From the NCBI GenBank assembly GCA_019637915.1, contig JAHBUV010000001.1, forward strand, positions 1,892,565 to 1,956,564: a DNA stretch of 64,000 bases, read 5' to 3'. Source of the DNA: Pseudobdellovibrionaceae bacterium (GTDB lineage Bacteria > Bdellovibrionota > Bdellovibrionia > Bdellovibrionales > Bdellovibrionaceae). The position numbers were made by a program, and so were the translations under genes. Position 1 is the stretch's first letter, and each line of letters opens with the position of its first letter. Shown here piece after piece: positions 1 to 9,049 of this stretch. The notes below the pieces were generated by a model. The model was given only the letters and a program-made list of their open reading frames with translations, searched no databases and was not told where the DNA came from.

Positions 1-741
1 TCCCTGGCGGCCTACACGATCCTCATGGCGGGCTGGGGTTCCGGGAATAAATTCTCCCTGATGGGGGCGTTGCGTGCCAGCGCGCAGATGATCTCCTATG
101 AGCTGGCCCTGGGTCTTTCCATCGTCGGCATCATCATGCTGTACGGAACCTTCAACCTGACGGAAATGATCAACGCCCAGCAGGGGGCGCTGACCTACTC
201 CGCCTTCGGCCATCAGCTGGCCATTCCGGCGCTGCCGAACTGGGGGCTGTTCTATCAGCCGCTCGGCTTCATTTTGTTTTTCGCCGCCACCTTCGCGGAG
301 GCGAACCGCCTGCCCTTCGATTTGGCGGAAGGGGAGGCGGAACTCGTCGCCGGGTTCCACACGGAGTACGGCGGCTTCAAGATGCTGATGTTCTTCATCG
401 GTGAATACGCGCACATGATGATCGCTTGCGGCCTGGTCGTGACCTTCTTCTTCGGCGGGTACCTGGTTCCCTACATGACGCCGGAACAAGTGCAGAGCTG
501 GGTCGCCACCTGGGCCTCTTCGCCGAACGCGGTGAGCGCCTGGACGTCGGTGATCCACCTGCTGAGCTATTTCGTCAAATTCGCCTTCTTCATGTGGTTC
601 TTCATCTGGGTGCGCTGGACGTTGCCGCGCTTCCGCTACGACCAACTCATGGACCTCGGCTGGAAGACCATGTTGCCCTGGGCGCTGGCCAACACCATTC
701 TCACGGCCCTCGTCGTGTATTTCGCTCACACCATCAAATAA
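1..741 (+). CDS. nuoH: NADH-quinone oxidoreductase subunit H (5' end outside window)
   Basis: Membrane subunit of respiratory complex I that helps form the quinone-binding site where the membrane arm meets the peripheral arm. The frame is open from base 1, so 246 C-terminal residues are present and the start lies upstream. The NuoH signature is clear: NRLPFDLAEGEAELVAGFH followed by TEYGGFKMLMFFIGEYAHM, the conserved acidic loop and helix of the family. Further hydrophobic helices follow up to a C-terminal segment ending VVYFAHTIK. It is the first gene of a tight nuoH-J-K-L-M-N run on the same strand. The nuoI gene that normally follows is not here; the next start is only 12 bases after this stop. 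Confidence 0.97.
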   Translation, partial: SLAAYTILMAGWGSGNKFSLMGALRASAQMISYELALGLSIVGIIMLYGTFNLTEMINAQQGALTYSAFGHQLAIPALPNWGLFYQPLGFILFFAATFAEANRLPFDLAEGEAELVAGFHTEYGGFKMLMFFIGEYAHMMIACGLVVTFFFGGYLVPYMTPEQVQSWVATWASSPNAVSAWTSVIHLLSYFVKFAFFMWFFIWVRWTLPRFRYDQLMDLGWKTMLPWALANTILTALVVYFAHTIK

Positions 742-752
742 GGAGAAGGATC

Positions 753-1286
753 GTGACGGCAGACGCATTCATTTTCTGGTTCTTGTCGCTGATCACCCTG
801 GGCAGCGCCCTTTCGGTGATGCTCCTGGCGAACCCGGTTTATTCGGCCCTGTCGCTGGTGATGACCATGGTGGGGATCTCCGCTTTGTTCGTGACCCTGG
901 GCGCCTACTTCATCGCGGGTGTTCAGTTGATCGTCTACGCGGGCGCGGTGATGGTTTTGTTCGTAATGGTCCTGATGCTCTTCGATCTGCGCGCCGAGTT
1001 GCAGGCCTTCAGCCGCGGGCAGATCAGCGGGGCCTTGAAGCTCGCGACCGTGGGGGCTTTGGCCGGTTTGATCGGCGGGGCTCTCCTGCTGAGCGCCGGC
1101 AACGTGGCGGAGCCGAGCATGGCCGAAGCGGCGAAGCTGCCGCCTGACGCCTCGAAGGCGCTGGGCATCGTTCTTTTCACGCGGCACATTTTCGGATTCG
1201 AGGCCTTGGGCGTTCTCCTGTTGGTGATCGCCATCGGCACGGTGGCCCTGGCCCGCGCCAAAGGGGGAACTCATGCCAAGCACTGA
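753..1286 (+). CDS. nuoJ: NADH-quinone oxidoreductase subunit J
   Basis: Proton-pumping membrane subunit of complex I, 177 residues. The GTG start at 753 is preceded by the strong ribosome binding site AGGAGAAGGA; the frame stays open further upstream but that part reads through nuoH in another frame and is not coding. The protein has five hydrophobic helices and the family region [27 protein letters not shown], here given only in part: the [14 protein letters not shown] segment is diagnostic of NuoJ. It overlaps the start of nuoK by 14 bases, which suggests translational coupling. Confidence 0.95.
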   Translation: MTADAFIFWFLSLITLGSALSVMLLANPVYSALSLVMTMVGISALFVTLGAYFIAGVQLIVYAGAVMVLFVMVLMLFDLRAELQAFSRGQISGALKLATVGALAGLIGGALLLSAGNVAEPSMAEAAKLPPDASKALGIVLFTRHIFGFEALGVLLLVIAIGTVALARAKGGTHAKH

Positions 1287-1599
1287 CGTCTTCACCACCA
1301 TCACGCTGCAACACTATCTGGTGCTGTCGGCGGCCTTGTTCATGATCGGTCTCACCGGGGTTTTGTTGCGCCGGAACGTCATCGTGATCATGATGTGCAT
1401 CGAGCTGATGCTGAACGCGGTGAACCTGAGCTTCATCGCCTTCAGCAAGTTCTCGGGTCGCATCGACGGGCAGATCATGGTCTTTTTCGTGCTGACCATC
1501 GCCGCCGCGGAAGCGGCCGTGGGCCTGGCCCTGATCGTTTGCATCTTCAAACGTTTCCGCGAAGTGAACATCCGCTTTTTCGAGCATCTGAAGGGATAA
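1273..1599 (+). CDS. nuoK: NADH-quinone oxidoreductase subunit K
   Basis: Small antiporter-related membrane subunit of complex I, 108 residues with three transmembrane helices, the usual length. The second helix has the conserved Glu in [16 protein letters not shown] and the third has the Glu of [13 protein letters not shown]; both are needed for proton translocation in characterised NuoK proteins. It overlaps the end of nuoJ by 14 bases and is followed after 4 bases by nuoL. Confidence 0.96.
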   Translation: MPSTDVFTTITLQHYLVLSAALFMIGLTGVLLRRNVIVIMMCIELMLNAVNLSFIAFSKFSGRIDGQIMVFFVLTIAAAEAAVGLALIVCIFKRFREVNIRFFEHLKG

Positions 1600-1603
1600 T
1601 CCG

Positions 1604-3544
1604 ATGAATCACTCCTTGTTGATGGCGATCCTTTTGCTGAGCCCTTTCGTGGGCTTTTTGATCAATGGACTTCGCTGGCGGAAAAACGGCCCCAACCTGG
1701 CCGGCGGGATCGCCACCGTGGCGATCTTCATTTCCTTCATCTGCTCGGTTTTGCTGTTCGTCGATCTGGTGTCCATGCCGCAGGAGGCGCGCCGGATCGC
1801 CGTGACTTTTTTCGAATGGATCGCGGTTGACCGCCTGAAGATCGGCGCCGGATTCGTCGTGGATCCGATCAGCGCCATCATGATCCTGGTGATCACCGGC
1901 GTGGGGACCCTGATTCACTTGTTCTCGGTGAGCTACATGCACCACGACAAGGGCGTCGCGAAATACTTCGCTTACCTGAACCTCTTCGTTTTCAACATGC
2001 TGATCCTCGTGCTGGGCGACAGCCTGGTCACCATGTTCGTCGGCTGGGAAGGCGTGGGCCTGTGCTCTTATTTGCTGATCGGCTTCTGGTTCACGGACCG
2101 CGAAAAAGCCGCGGCCGGGATGAAGGCTTTCATCACGAACCGCATCGGGGACGCGGCGTTCCTGCTGGGGATGTTCGTGCTGTTCATGACCTTCGGGACG
2201 CTGAACCTGCATGAGCTGAATGAGCTCGCGCCCACGGTGGCCGAAGGATCCTGGTTGGGGGCGGCGACGTTGGGAACTTTGCTGCTCTTCATCGGCGCGA
2301 CGGGCAAATCCGCGCAGATTCCTTTGTACGTCTGGTTGCCGGACGCCATGGCGGGCCCGACGCCCGTGTCCGCGCTGATTCACGCGGCGACCATGGTGAC
2401 CGCGGGCGTCTACATGATCGTGCGTTTGAACGCCATGTTCATCGCCGCCCCGAACACGATGATGGTGATCGCGGTCATCGGTGCCGCCACCGCGGTTTTC
2501 GCGGCGACCATCGGCATGACTCAATGGGATATCAAAAAAGTCCTGGCTTACTCCACGGTTTCGCAGCTCGGGTACATGTTTCTGGCGGCGGGCGTGGGCG
2601 CTTTCGGCGCGGCCATGTTCCACTTGATGACCCACGCCTTTTTCAAAGCGCTGATGTTCCTGGGCTCCGGTTCGGTGATCCACGCCATGCACGAAGAGCA
2701 GGACATCCGCAAGATGGGCGCCCTGAAGAAATACATGCCGATCACGCATTTCACTTTCTTCCTGGGCTGGCTGGCCATCATCGGGATGCCGCCCTTCGCG
2801 GGTTTTTTCTCGAAAGATCTGATCCTCGAAAAAGCCTTCGCGTCGCCCCTCGGTCATCCGTTGCTGTGGGCGGCGGGCGTTCTCGGCGCCGTGATGACGG
2901 CTTTCTACATGACGCGTTTGATGGCTTTGACCTTTTGGGGGAAAAGCCGCGTTCCGAAGGAAGTGCATCCCCACGAATCCCCTTGGTTGATGACGATCCC
3001 CCTGATCGTGCTGGGTTTCCTGTCGGTGGTCGGTGGCTGGATCGGCATTCCCCACGTCATCAGCGCGATTTTGCCGGGCCATCCGGCGAACATCCTCGGC
3101 GACTGGCTCGCACCGATGCTGAAAGTCCCGCTGAGCGACGCCCATCACCACCTGGATGCGGCGACGGAATGGACTTTGATGGGCATCTCGGTGGTGCTGG
3201 CCGCGATTTCAGCCGCCGTGGCCTACCAGTTCTACGTGCGTTCCCCGGAAACGCCGGACAAGATCGCCAAGGCCCTGGGTCCCGTCTATCAGCTCGTTTC
3301 GAAAAAATACCTGATCGACGAGCTCTACTTCGGCGCCGTCATCAACCCGTTGATCCGTCTGTCGAAGAACCTCTGGCACCACGTCGACGTGAATTTCATC
3401 GACAAGATCACCTATGTTTTGGGCGATCTCGTGAGGGGCGGGGGTTCGCTCGTGCGCACCCTGCAAACGGGCAATATGCAGCTTTACGCCATGTATGTCG
3501 GTCTCGGCTTGGTCGCGATTCTTTCCTTCGTTTTGATGAGGTAG
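1604..3544 (+). CDS. nuoL: NADH-quinone oxidoreductase subunit L
   Basis: Largest antiporter-like proton-pumping subunit of complex I, 646 residues. The quinone-oxidoreductase proton channel core is recognised by LVTMFVGWEGVGLCSYLLIG near residue 145, by IPLYVWLPDAMAGPTPVSAL (lysine/His channel region) and by DIKKVLAYSTVSQLGYMF. The His-rich stretch DAHHHLDAA lies in the C-terminal third, before the region expected to form the long lateral helix. The start ATG lies 4 bases after the nuoK stop. Length and motifs are normal for NuoL. Confidence 0.97.
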   Translation: MNHSLLMAILLLSPFVGFLINGLRWRKNGPNLAGGIATVAIFISFICSVLLFVDLVSMPQEARRIAVTFFEWIAVDRLKIGAGFVVDPISAIMILVITGVGTLIHLFSVSYMHHDKGVAKYFAYLNLFVFNMLILVLGDSLVTMFVGWEGVGLCSYLLIGFWFTDREKAAAGMKAFITNRIGDAAFLLGMFVLFMTFGTLNLHELNELAPTVAEGSWLGAATLGTLLLFIGATGKSAQIPLYVWLPDAMAGPTPVSALIHAATMVTAGVYMIVRLNAMFIAAPNTMMVIAVIGAATAVFAATIGMTQWDIKKVLAYSTVSQLGYMFLAAGVGAFGAAMFHLMTHAFFKALMFLGSGSVIHAMHEEQDIRKMGALKKYMPITHFTFFLGWLAIIGMPPFAGFFSKDLILEKAFASPLGHPLLWAAGVLGAVMTAFYMTRLMALTFWGKSRVPKEVHPHESPWLMTIPLIVLGFLSVVGGWIGIPHVISAILPGHPANILGDWLAPMLKVPLSDAHHHLDAATEWTLMGISVVLAAISAAVAYQFYVRSPETPDKIAKALGPVYQLVSKKYLIDELYFGAVINPLIRLSKNLWHHVDVNFIDKITYVLGDLVRGGGSLVRTLQTGNMQLYAMYVGLGLVAILSFVLMR

Positions 3545-3547
3545 TGG

Positions 3548-5107
3548 ATGTTGCTCTCAACGATCGTTTTTCTGCCGGTTGTTTTCGCCCTGGTGATCGC
3601 GCTCTGGCCGCGTGAAAATTCCTTGCGCCACCTGGCGCTGGGTTTTTCGCTGATCGAGTTCATCCTGAGCCTGAAGATCTTCCAGCAGTTTGATCCGTCT
3701 TCCTCCTCCCTGCAGTTGGTGGAAAAACACATGTGGATCGAACGCTTCGGGATCCAGTACTTTTTCGGCATCGACGGCATCAGCCTCTGGCTGGTGATCC
3801 TGACGACCTTCCTCACGCCGATCATCATCCTGGCGAGCTGGAATTCGATCGACAAGAGGGTCAAAGGCTTTCACGCGGCGCTGTTCCTGCTGCAGACGGC
3901 GATGCTGGGAACCTTCCTCGCTTTCGACGCGATCTTCTTCTACGTTTTCTGGGAACTGTCGCTGATCCCCATGTACTTCATGGTCGGTATCTGGGGGGGG
4001 ACGCGCCGGATTTACGCGACGGTGAAATTCTTCATCTTCACGATGGTGGGTTCGGTCCTCATGCTGATCGCCATGATCTACATGATGTACCTGACCCAGG
4101 AGGCCCTGGGAACGATGAGCGCCTCGCTGCTCGATTTCTACCGCCTGAAGATTCCCTTCGTGGGCGGGACCCTGCTGAGCCTTCAGAGCCTTTTGTTCTT
4201 CGCCTTCGCCCTGGCCTTCGCGATCAAAGTGCCGATCTTCCCGCTGCACACGTGGTTGCCGGACGCGCACGTGGAGGCGCCGACGCCGGGCTCGGTCATC
4301 CTGGCCGGCGTGATGCTGAAGATGGGGACTTACTGCTTCCTCCGCTGGATCATCCCGCTCTTCCCGGAGGCGGCGGAGTACTGGGCCTGGTTGTTCCTCC
4401 TCCTGGGCGTCATCGGGATCGTTTACGGGGCCCTCGTCGCCATGGTTCAGCCGGACGTCAAAAAGCTCGTGGCTTACAGCTCGGTTTCCCACATGGGTTA
4501 CATCATCATCGGTCTCTTCGTCTTCAACAGCTACGGCATCACGGGCGGTTTGTACCAGATGCTGAACCACGGGATCTCGACCGGCGCGCTGTTCATCCTG
4601 ATCGGCATGATCTACGAGCGCACGCACTCGCGCGAGATCGCGCGTTACGGCGGCCTGGCCTCGGTGCTGCCGATTTTCACGATCTTCTTCTTCATCGTGA
4701 CGATGTCGTCGATCGCGGTGCCGCTGACCAACGGCTTCATCGGGGAGTTCCTGATCCTGATGGGCGTGTTCGAGAAAAACCCCTGGTTCGCCGCCGTGGC
4801 CGTGACCGGCGTGATCCTCGGCGCCGCCTACATGCTGTGGATGTTCATGCGGGTTTTCTTCGGTCCCAAGGGCGAACTCGTTTCGGATGAGCACCACCCC
4901 CTGCATGATCTGAACGCCCGGGAGATCGGCGTCATGATCCCGCTCGTGGTGATGATCTTCTGGATGGGGATCTTCCCGAACCAGTTTCTCGATTGGTCGA
5001 AAGCCTCGGTGGATCACCTGGTGAAAAACCGCAGCTCGTACAATCTCACCATCAAGGCTTCGGGGTCCCACGATCCCCAGGCCCTCCCTGAGGAGGCGGC
5101 CCAATGA
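3548..5107 (+). CDS. nuoM: NADH-quinone oxidoreductase subunit M
   Basis: Second antiporter-like subunit of complex I, 519 residues and about 14 transmembrane helices. Typical NuoM motifs are FYVFWELSLIPMYFMVGIWG with the conserved Glu, FPLHTWLPDAHVEAPTPGSV, and DVKKLVAYSSVSHMGYIIIG with the channel lysines. It starts 3 bases after the nuoL stop and its stop overlaps the nuoN start by 4 bases. Confidence 0.97.
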   Translation: MLLSTIVFLPVVFALVIALWPRENSLRHLALGFSLIEFILSLKIFQQFDPSSSSLQLVEKHMWIERFGIQYFFGIDGISLWLVILTTFLTPIIILASWNSIDKRVKGFHAALFLLQTAMLGTFLAFDAIFFYVFWELSLIPMYFMVGIWGGTRRIYATVKFFIFTMVGSVLMLIAMIYMMYLTQEALGTMSASLLDFYRLKIPFVGGTLLSLQSLLFFAFALAFAIKVPIFPLHTWLPDAHVEAPTPGSVILAGVMLKMGTYCFLRWIIPLFPEAAEYWAWLFLLLGVIGIVYGALVAMVQPDVKKLVAYSSVSHMGYIIIGLFVFNSYGITGGLYQMLNHGISTGALFILIGMIYERTHSREIARYGGLASVLPIFTIFFFIVTMSSIAVPLTNGFIGEFLILMGVFEKNPWFAAVAVTGVILGAAYMLWMFMRVFFGPKGELVSDEHHPLHDLNAREIGVMIPLVVMIFWMGIFPNQFLDWSKASVDHLVKNRSSYNLTIKASGSHDPQALPEEAAQ

Positions 5108-6564
5108 ACATGAACATCGGCCTTCCCGATCTGCTGCTCGTTTCCCCGATGATCGCGCTGTTCCTGGCGAGCCTGGTGCCCATCACCATCAAGGTCTTGC
5201 GCGGCAACCAGGAGCAACCGGCATTGGCGACTCTTTCCCAGGCTCTGATCGGCCTGGTCGCCGCCATCGCCTTGCTGATGGTTTTCGGCGGTCCCGGGCA
5301 GACGGCTTTCAACAACTCATTGATCTTCGACGGGGTGACGCAATGGATGGGCATCATCGCCATGGCGGCGGCGGCCGGATCCATGGTTTTGATGTATGAA
5401 AACCCGGCCACCAAGGGACGTCAGTTTTCGGAGCTGATGTTCCTGGCGATGAACTCCGCCGTCGGGATGTTGGTGCTCGTTTCCGCCGTGGACCTGCTGA
5501 TGGTTTTCATCGGCCTCGAAATGATGTCCCTGTCGTTGTACCTCATGATCGCCATGAGCCATGAAGAAAAGCTTTCAAAGGAAGCGGCCTTCAAATATTT
5601 CGTTCTCGGCTCCGTGGCCTCGGCGATCTTTTTGTACGGCACGTCCTTCATTTTCGGCGCGACCGGCAGCACGAATCTGCTGGGCTTCATGGAAAACGCC
5701 CAGCGCCTGATCGTTGACAACCGCCTGTTCCTCTTCGGAACCTGCCTGGTCATCGCCGGCTTCTGTTTCAAGGTTTCCATCGTTCCGTTCCACGCCTGGA
5801 CGCCGGACGTCTACCAGGGCGCCCCGACGCCGCACACCTCCTTCATGGCCACGGCGGTGAAGACGGTGTCTTTCGCGGCCTTCCTGCGCCTGATGGCGAC
5901 GAAGTCCCTGATCGCCTCGCCGAACCTGCTGGACATCCTGCAGTGGCTGGCGGTGATCACCATGATCGTCGGCAACGTCGCGGCCATCGTGCAGAACAAC
6001 CTGAAGCGCATGATCGCCTACTCGAGCATCTCCCATTCCGGCTACATCATGATCGGTTTGATCACGACGGGCGTGAGTGAAAACGGCGCTTTCGGCGCGG
6101 GCAGCGTGATCTTCTATCTGCTGAGCTACGCCATGATGACCCTGGGCGCTTTCGCCATCGCCAATTTGATGGAGCGTTCGGATTCGCACATCGTCAACAT
6201 CGATGATTTGGCGGGCTTCGCGAAAAAGCGTCCCATCATGGCTTTGTGCCTGACGATCTTCCTGCTGTCCCTGGCGGGGATCCCGCCGACCCTGGGCTTT
6301 TTCGGGAAGTTCTATCTTTTCAGCGCCGCCATCGGGGAAGGTCTTTTGTGGCTCGCCCTCTGGGGCGTCGTGAACTCGGTCATCAGCGTTTACTACTACC
6401 TGCGACCCATCGTGGTCATGTACATGAAAGAAGGGGAGGCGGACATCGCCCAGCACTCCCTGAACGCCACCATGGTGACGGCCGTGATCTCGGCGATCCT
6501 GATCATGTCCTTGGGCATGGTGTCCGGTCCGCTGTTCGAGGCCGTCGAGAAAAGTCTGTTCTAG
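5104..6564 (+). CDS. nuoN: NADH-quinone oxidoreductase subunit N
   Basis: Third antiporter-like subunit of complex I, 486 residues. The family is shown by LMVFIGLEMMSLSLYLMIA, VPFHAWTPDVYQGAPTP and NLKRMIAYSSISHSGYIMIG. It begins inside the nuoM stop (ATGA overlap) and is the last gene of the operon; an intrinsic terminator follows about 30 bases after the stop. Confidence 0.97.
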   Translation: MNMNIGLPDLLLVSPMIALFLASLVPITIKVLRGNQEQPALATLSQALIGLVAAIALLMVFGGPGQTAFNNSLIFDGVTQWMGIIAMAAAAGSMVLMYENPATKGRQFSELMFLAMNSAVGMLVLVSAVDLLMVFIGLEMMSLSLYLMIAMSHEEKLSKEAAFKYFVLGSVASAIFLYGTSFIFGATGSTNLLGFMENAQRLIVDNRLFLFGTCLVIAGFCFKVSIVPFHAWTPDVYQGAPTPHTSFMATAVKTVSFAAFLRLMATKSLIASPNLLDILQWLAVITMIVGNVAAIVQNNLKRMIAYSSISHSGYIMIGLITTGVSENGAFGAGSVIFYLLSYAMMTLGAFAIANLMERSDSHIVNIDDLAGFAKKRPIMALCLTIFLLSLAGIPPTLGFFGKFYLFSAAIGEGLLWLALWGVVNSVISVYYYLRPIVVMYMKEGEADIAQHSLNATMVTAVISAILIMSLGMVSGPLFEAVEKSLF

Positions 6565-6594
6565 AACAGTGACCAAGACCCCTTGGAGACGATG

Positions 6595-6625
6595 AAACCC
6601 CGACAGCCGTCGGGGTTTTTCTTTT
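6595..6625 (+). terminator. Intrinsic terminator of the nuo operon
   Basis: AAACCCCGAC (6595-6604), loop AGCC, and GTCGGGGTTT (6609-6618) form a perfect 10-bp stem that runs into a T-rich tract up to about 6625. It lies 30 bases downstream of nuoN and matches the standard rho-independent form. Confidence 0.9.
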
Positions 6626-6688
6626 TCAGTCCGGATCCAGGTGCAACTTCCACCGCATGGGGTGATTCTGAAAACTCTGGGGGAAACC

Positions 6689-7153
6689 ATGTTGCGCTGG
6701 AAAATTCCGTCCGTTCTCGTGCTGTCTTTGGCGCTGGGCTGCGCGCCGAAGAAAGAGGAAGCTGAAAACAAAAACCAGGAGGCGGGACAGTCCCAACCCC
6801 CGCCGCCGGCCGATCCGGATCCCACGCCCCTTCCTCCGGCCCCCGTTGAAGAGAAGCAGGTCGTTTTGCTCGAGACTTTTTTCATCCGCACTTTGCATCA
6901 GGATGTTTTGGAGGCCGCGGCCACCTTGCCGGTGGGGACCGTGATCACGGTTCGAAAAGACGCGACGTTGGTCCACCATCCCTATCGCATGACCAATGGC
7001 CAGACCGCGGTTTCCATCACCGGATTTTTGCCGATCCATCGGATCATGCAGATTCCCGCGGGTTATGAAATGGAACTCCCGCCGGAGCGGTTGCAACAGC
7101 TGCTGCATCTGCCCGGGGGTCTTTTCGTGTCGGGGCGGGTGGCCGTCCCTTAG
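6689..7153 (+). CDS. Small proline-rich lipoprotein, function unknown
   Basis: 154-residue protein with a lipoprotein signal: basic MLRWK, hydrophobic core VLVLSLALG and a lipobox cysteine (LALGC) followed by charged residues. I chose the ATG at 6689 because it gives this signal peptide and follows GGGGGAAACC; an in-frame ATG at 6641 would bury it. After the cysteine comes a low-complexity Gln/Glu and Pro-rich linker (about residues 22-55) and then an ordered-looking domain of roughly 100 residues that I do not recognise. Probably anchored to an envelope membrane with the linker crossing the periplasm. Its stop overlaps that of the opposing patatin gene. Confidence 0.75.
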   Translation: MLRWKIPSVLVLSLALGCAPKKEEAENKNQEAGQSQPPPPADPDPTPLPPAPVEEKQVVLLETFFIRTLHQDVLEAAATLPVGTVITVRKDATLVHHPYRMTNGQTAVSITGFLPIHRIMQIPAGYEMELPPERLQQLLHLPGGLFVSGRVAVP

Positions 7154-8352
7154 TCCAGTCTGTAACGGCGAAGGACGTTCAGGGCGGACTTGAAACCGAT
7201 GCGGACGATGCGCTCCAGAATGTAGGGATTCAAGCTGAAGTGATCGACGAAAAACATCTCGTAGTCCTGGGGACGGGGATGGATGTAGACGTAATCCACG
7301 TCGGGCCGGTAATTGACCTTTTGCCGGATGATTTCCAGCACCCGTTCGCGGTGCTCCTCGGGCAGGCTTTTGTCTTTGAAGTAGCGGTCGATTTCCTTGT
7401 AGATCTGGCGCAGGTTCGTTTGCCATTCGATGTTGCGGGAGATCTTCTGTTCGATCACCTGGTACAAAGCCTGGTTGATGATGACCGGAATCCCATAGGT
7501 GTGCAGGCTGCCCATCTCTTCCGTGTAATGGTAAGGCTGGACGCTGTACGAGGAAATAACCAGGTCGCAGCCATGATCGGCGGCGACATGGGCGGACAGG
7601 GTCTCGCGGATTTCCCCGTCGTAGTAAAAGAGCTCTTTGTGCTCGTTCTCTTTGATGCCATAAGGGGCGAAAACCGGCGGGAGGGCCGTGGAGGCCGCCA
7701 CGGCCTCGCTGATGCTGGCGTTGTTGACGTATTTCGTGGTCGGTGTTTTGTAATTCTCCTGAAAATTCCCGAAGATCGCCTTGCGCGTGTGGTTCAATTG
7801 TGTGGCGATCACATAGAGCTCCACGCCCAGGCGGGAGAAATCATTGTCGATCAGGGCCTCTTGCCGCAGGTATTTCTCGATGCCACGGGTGGTGAAGAGG
7901 CCGTTGAGCTTGAAGCCGTTTTTCAGGAAGGCTTCGATCCCTCCCCGGACCAAAGACCGGCGGAGCAAGGCATCCGGTAAAATGCGGAAAATCCGGGAGC
8001 TGTTGACGTTGAAAATGTGCTTGTAAAGAAGCGGCGTCAAAAAGTGCAGGTCGCCTTCCTCGAAGGAAGGATTTTCCCCGGAGCCGAGCCGGAAAGCATT
8101 CACCAAAGATTCGGGCTCGTAGCCGCCGGCCAGGATCGCGCTGATGAAAGCACCGGCGCTGGATCCGACGTAGACACGGAATGTGAGGGGAAGCTCCGCG
8201 GAGAACTTTTGACGCACGGTCTCTTTGGTGCCGCCCGCGAAGCGGAAGCCCTTTTCTTTCAGGGCGAGGCAGACGCCGATGTGAAAGGCGGCCGCCTTGA
8301 TGCCCCCTCCACTTAAGACCAGTCCAAGCTTCTTTTTTTCCTGAATATTCAT
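7150..8352 (-). CDS. Patatin-like phospholipase
   Basis: Serine lipase/acyl hydrolase of the patatin family, 400 residues. The N-terminus has the glycine-rich oxyanion loop LSGGGIKAAAFH (about residues 13-24), the nucleophile elbow GSSAG with Ser65, and a candidate catalytic Asp in FYYDGEIRE near residue 243. No signal peptide is visible, so it is either cytoplasmic or exported by another route; patatins of this kind often hydrolyse membrane phospholipids. The substrate cannot be told from sequence. It has its own promoter (8396-8424) divergent from the HTH gene at 8509. Confidence 0.9.
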   Translation of the reverse strand: MNIQEKKKLGLVLSGGGIKAAAFHIGVCLALKEKGFRFAGGTKETVRQKFSAELPLTFRVYVGSSAGAFISAILAGGYEPESLVNAFRLGSGENPSFEEGDLHFLTPLLYKHIFNVNSSRIFRILPDALLRRSLVRGGIEAFLKNGFKLNGLFTTRGIEKYLRQEALIDNDFSRLGVELYVIATQLNHTRKAIFGNFQENYKTPTTKYVNNASISEAVAASTALPPVFAPYGIKENEHKELFYYDGEIRETLSAHVAADHGCDLVISSYSVQPYHYTEEMGSLHTYGIPVIINQALYQVIEQKISRNIEWQTNLRQIYKEIDRYFKDKSLPEEHRERVLEIIRQKVNYRPDVDYVYIHPRPQDYEMFFVDHFSLNPYILERIVRIGFKSALNVLRRYRLD

Positions 8353-8395
8353 GCCTTCGTCCAGTTTTCCATTCCTTGGAGGGCTTGAAAAGGAG

Positions 8396-8424
8396 ATTAT
8401 CCAGGTGATTTGAGCGCTTGCAAA
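8396..8424 (-). promoter_or_regulatory. Promoter of the patatin gene
   Basis: Read on the - strand: -35 TTTGCA (8424-8419), 17-base spacer, -10 GATAAT (8401-8396, five of six consensus bases). Transcription would start near 8389, about 37 bases before the patatin ATG. Confidence 0.5.
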
Positions 8425-8437
8425 GGACGAAGGTCCT
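8424..8437. promoter_or_regulatory. Inverted repeat between two divergent promoters (candidate operator)
   Basis: AGGAC, 4-base spacer, GTCCT is a perfect 5-bp inverted repeat lying between the -35 boxes of the patatin and HTH promoters. The position suits a site controlling both, possibly bound by the product of the HTH gene at 8509. This is inference; the repeat is short. Confidence 0.25.
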
Positions 8438-8453
8438 GATTAACCATACGGAT

Positions 8454-8481
8454 TTGACAGGCCCCCCACCTTTGATACAGT
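8454..8481 (+). promoter_or_regulatory. Promoter of the HTH/coiled-coil gene
   Basis: Perfect -35 TTGACA (8454-8459), 16-base spacer, -10 TACAGT (8476-8481, four of six). The start codon at 8509 follows after about 27 bases and an AAGGAG ribosome binding site. Confidence 0.55.
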
Positions 8482-8508
8482 GGTGACCAGGACCAAGAAG
8501 GAGATTTG

Positions 8509-8955
8509 ATGACCGCCAGTTGGTTGCCACTCACTGACTACTCAATGAAGTACAAGGTGAGTGTTTCCACGCTGAGAAGGCGAATCAAAGCCGAGGACAT
8601 CAAATTTCGTTTTGAAGATGGGAAGTACCTCATTTTTGATGAGGCTCCGACCGGTTCGCCGCACCACCAACCGCAGCGAGTGCATCGCCCCTCCCTGACA
8701 CGTGACGAAGCACAGCGGACCCCTGGTGAGACGGACCGATCGGGGATTCAGGCCCGACTATCCAAAGCGGAGCTCACTGACGAGCCGGTTTTGTTAGCGG
8801 CCAATAAACTTCTCAACGAATTGAAGCGGGCCTACTCACAGATCCTTCAGGAAAAGGAGGAGCAGATCCTCCAACTGAAGGAAGAGGTGGCCGACCTGAA
8901 AACCCTCGTCCGGGTCTTGGAAAGTGAAAACGGCCGTTTGAAGCAGGTTTATTGA
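8509..8955 (+). CDS. Small HTH protein with C-terminal coiled coil, likely regulator
   Basis: 148 residues. The first ~45 residues look like an excisionase/MerR-type winged helix: WLPLTDYSMKYKVSVSTLRRRIKAE, then a short beta hairpin with YLIFDE. A polar linker follows, and residues about 85-148 form a heptad-rich coiled coil (LNELKRAYSQILQEKEEQIL, LKTLVRVLESENGRLKQ), which would give dimerisation. ATG at 8509 is preferred to the TTG three bases earlier because of the AAGGAG site at 8498. The gene has its own promoter and its own terminator, and converges on lon. Target genes are unknown. Confidence 0.75.
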   Translation: MTASWLPLTDYSMKYKVSVSTLRRRIKAEDIKFRFEDGKYLIFDEAPTGSPHHQPQRVHRPSLTRDEAQRTPGETDRSGIQARLSKAELTDEPVLLAANKLLNELKRAYSQILQEKEEQILQLKEEVADLKTLVRVLESENGRLKQVY

Positions 8956-8981
8956 TCGATTCGGAAACGACCGGACATCCG

Positions 8982-9017
8982 AAAACAAAAGGGGCTCTAT
9001 GGAGCCCCTTTTGTTTT
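8982..9017. terminator. Bidirectional terminator between the HTH gene and lon
   Basis: A perfect 16-bp stem (8982-8997 with 9002-9017, loop TATG) made of AAAACAAAAGGGGCTC and its complement. T-rich on the right for + transcripts and T-rich on the left for - transcripts, so it can end both convergent genes. Confidence 0.9.
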
Positions 9018-9049
9018 TTCTCGTTTGAGATTTTTCAGAATGCGAGCAC

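Noticed and set aside
426-752. Upstream extension of the nuoJ frame
   Set aside because: It overlaps nuoH in another frame; the GTG at 753 with AGGAGAAGGA gives the family N-terminus.
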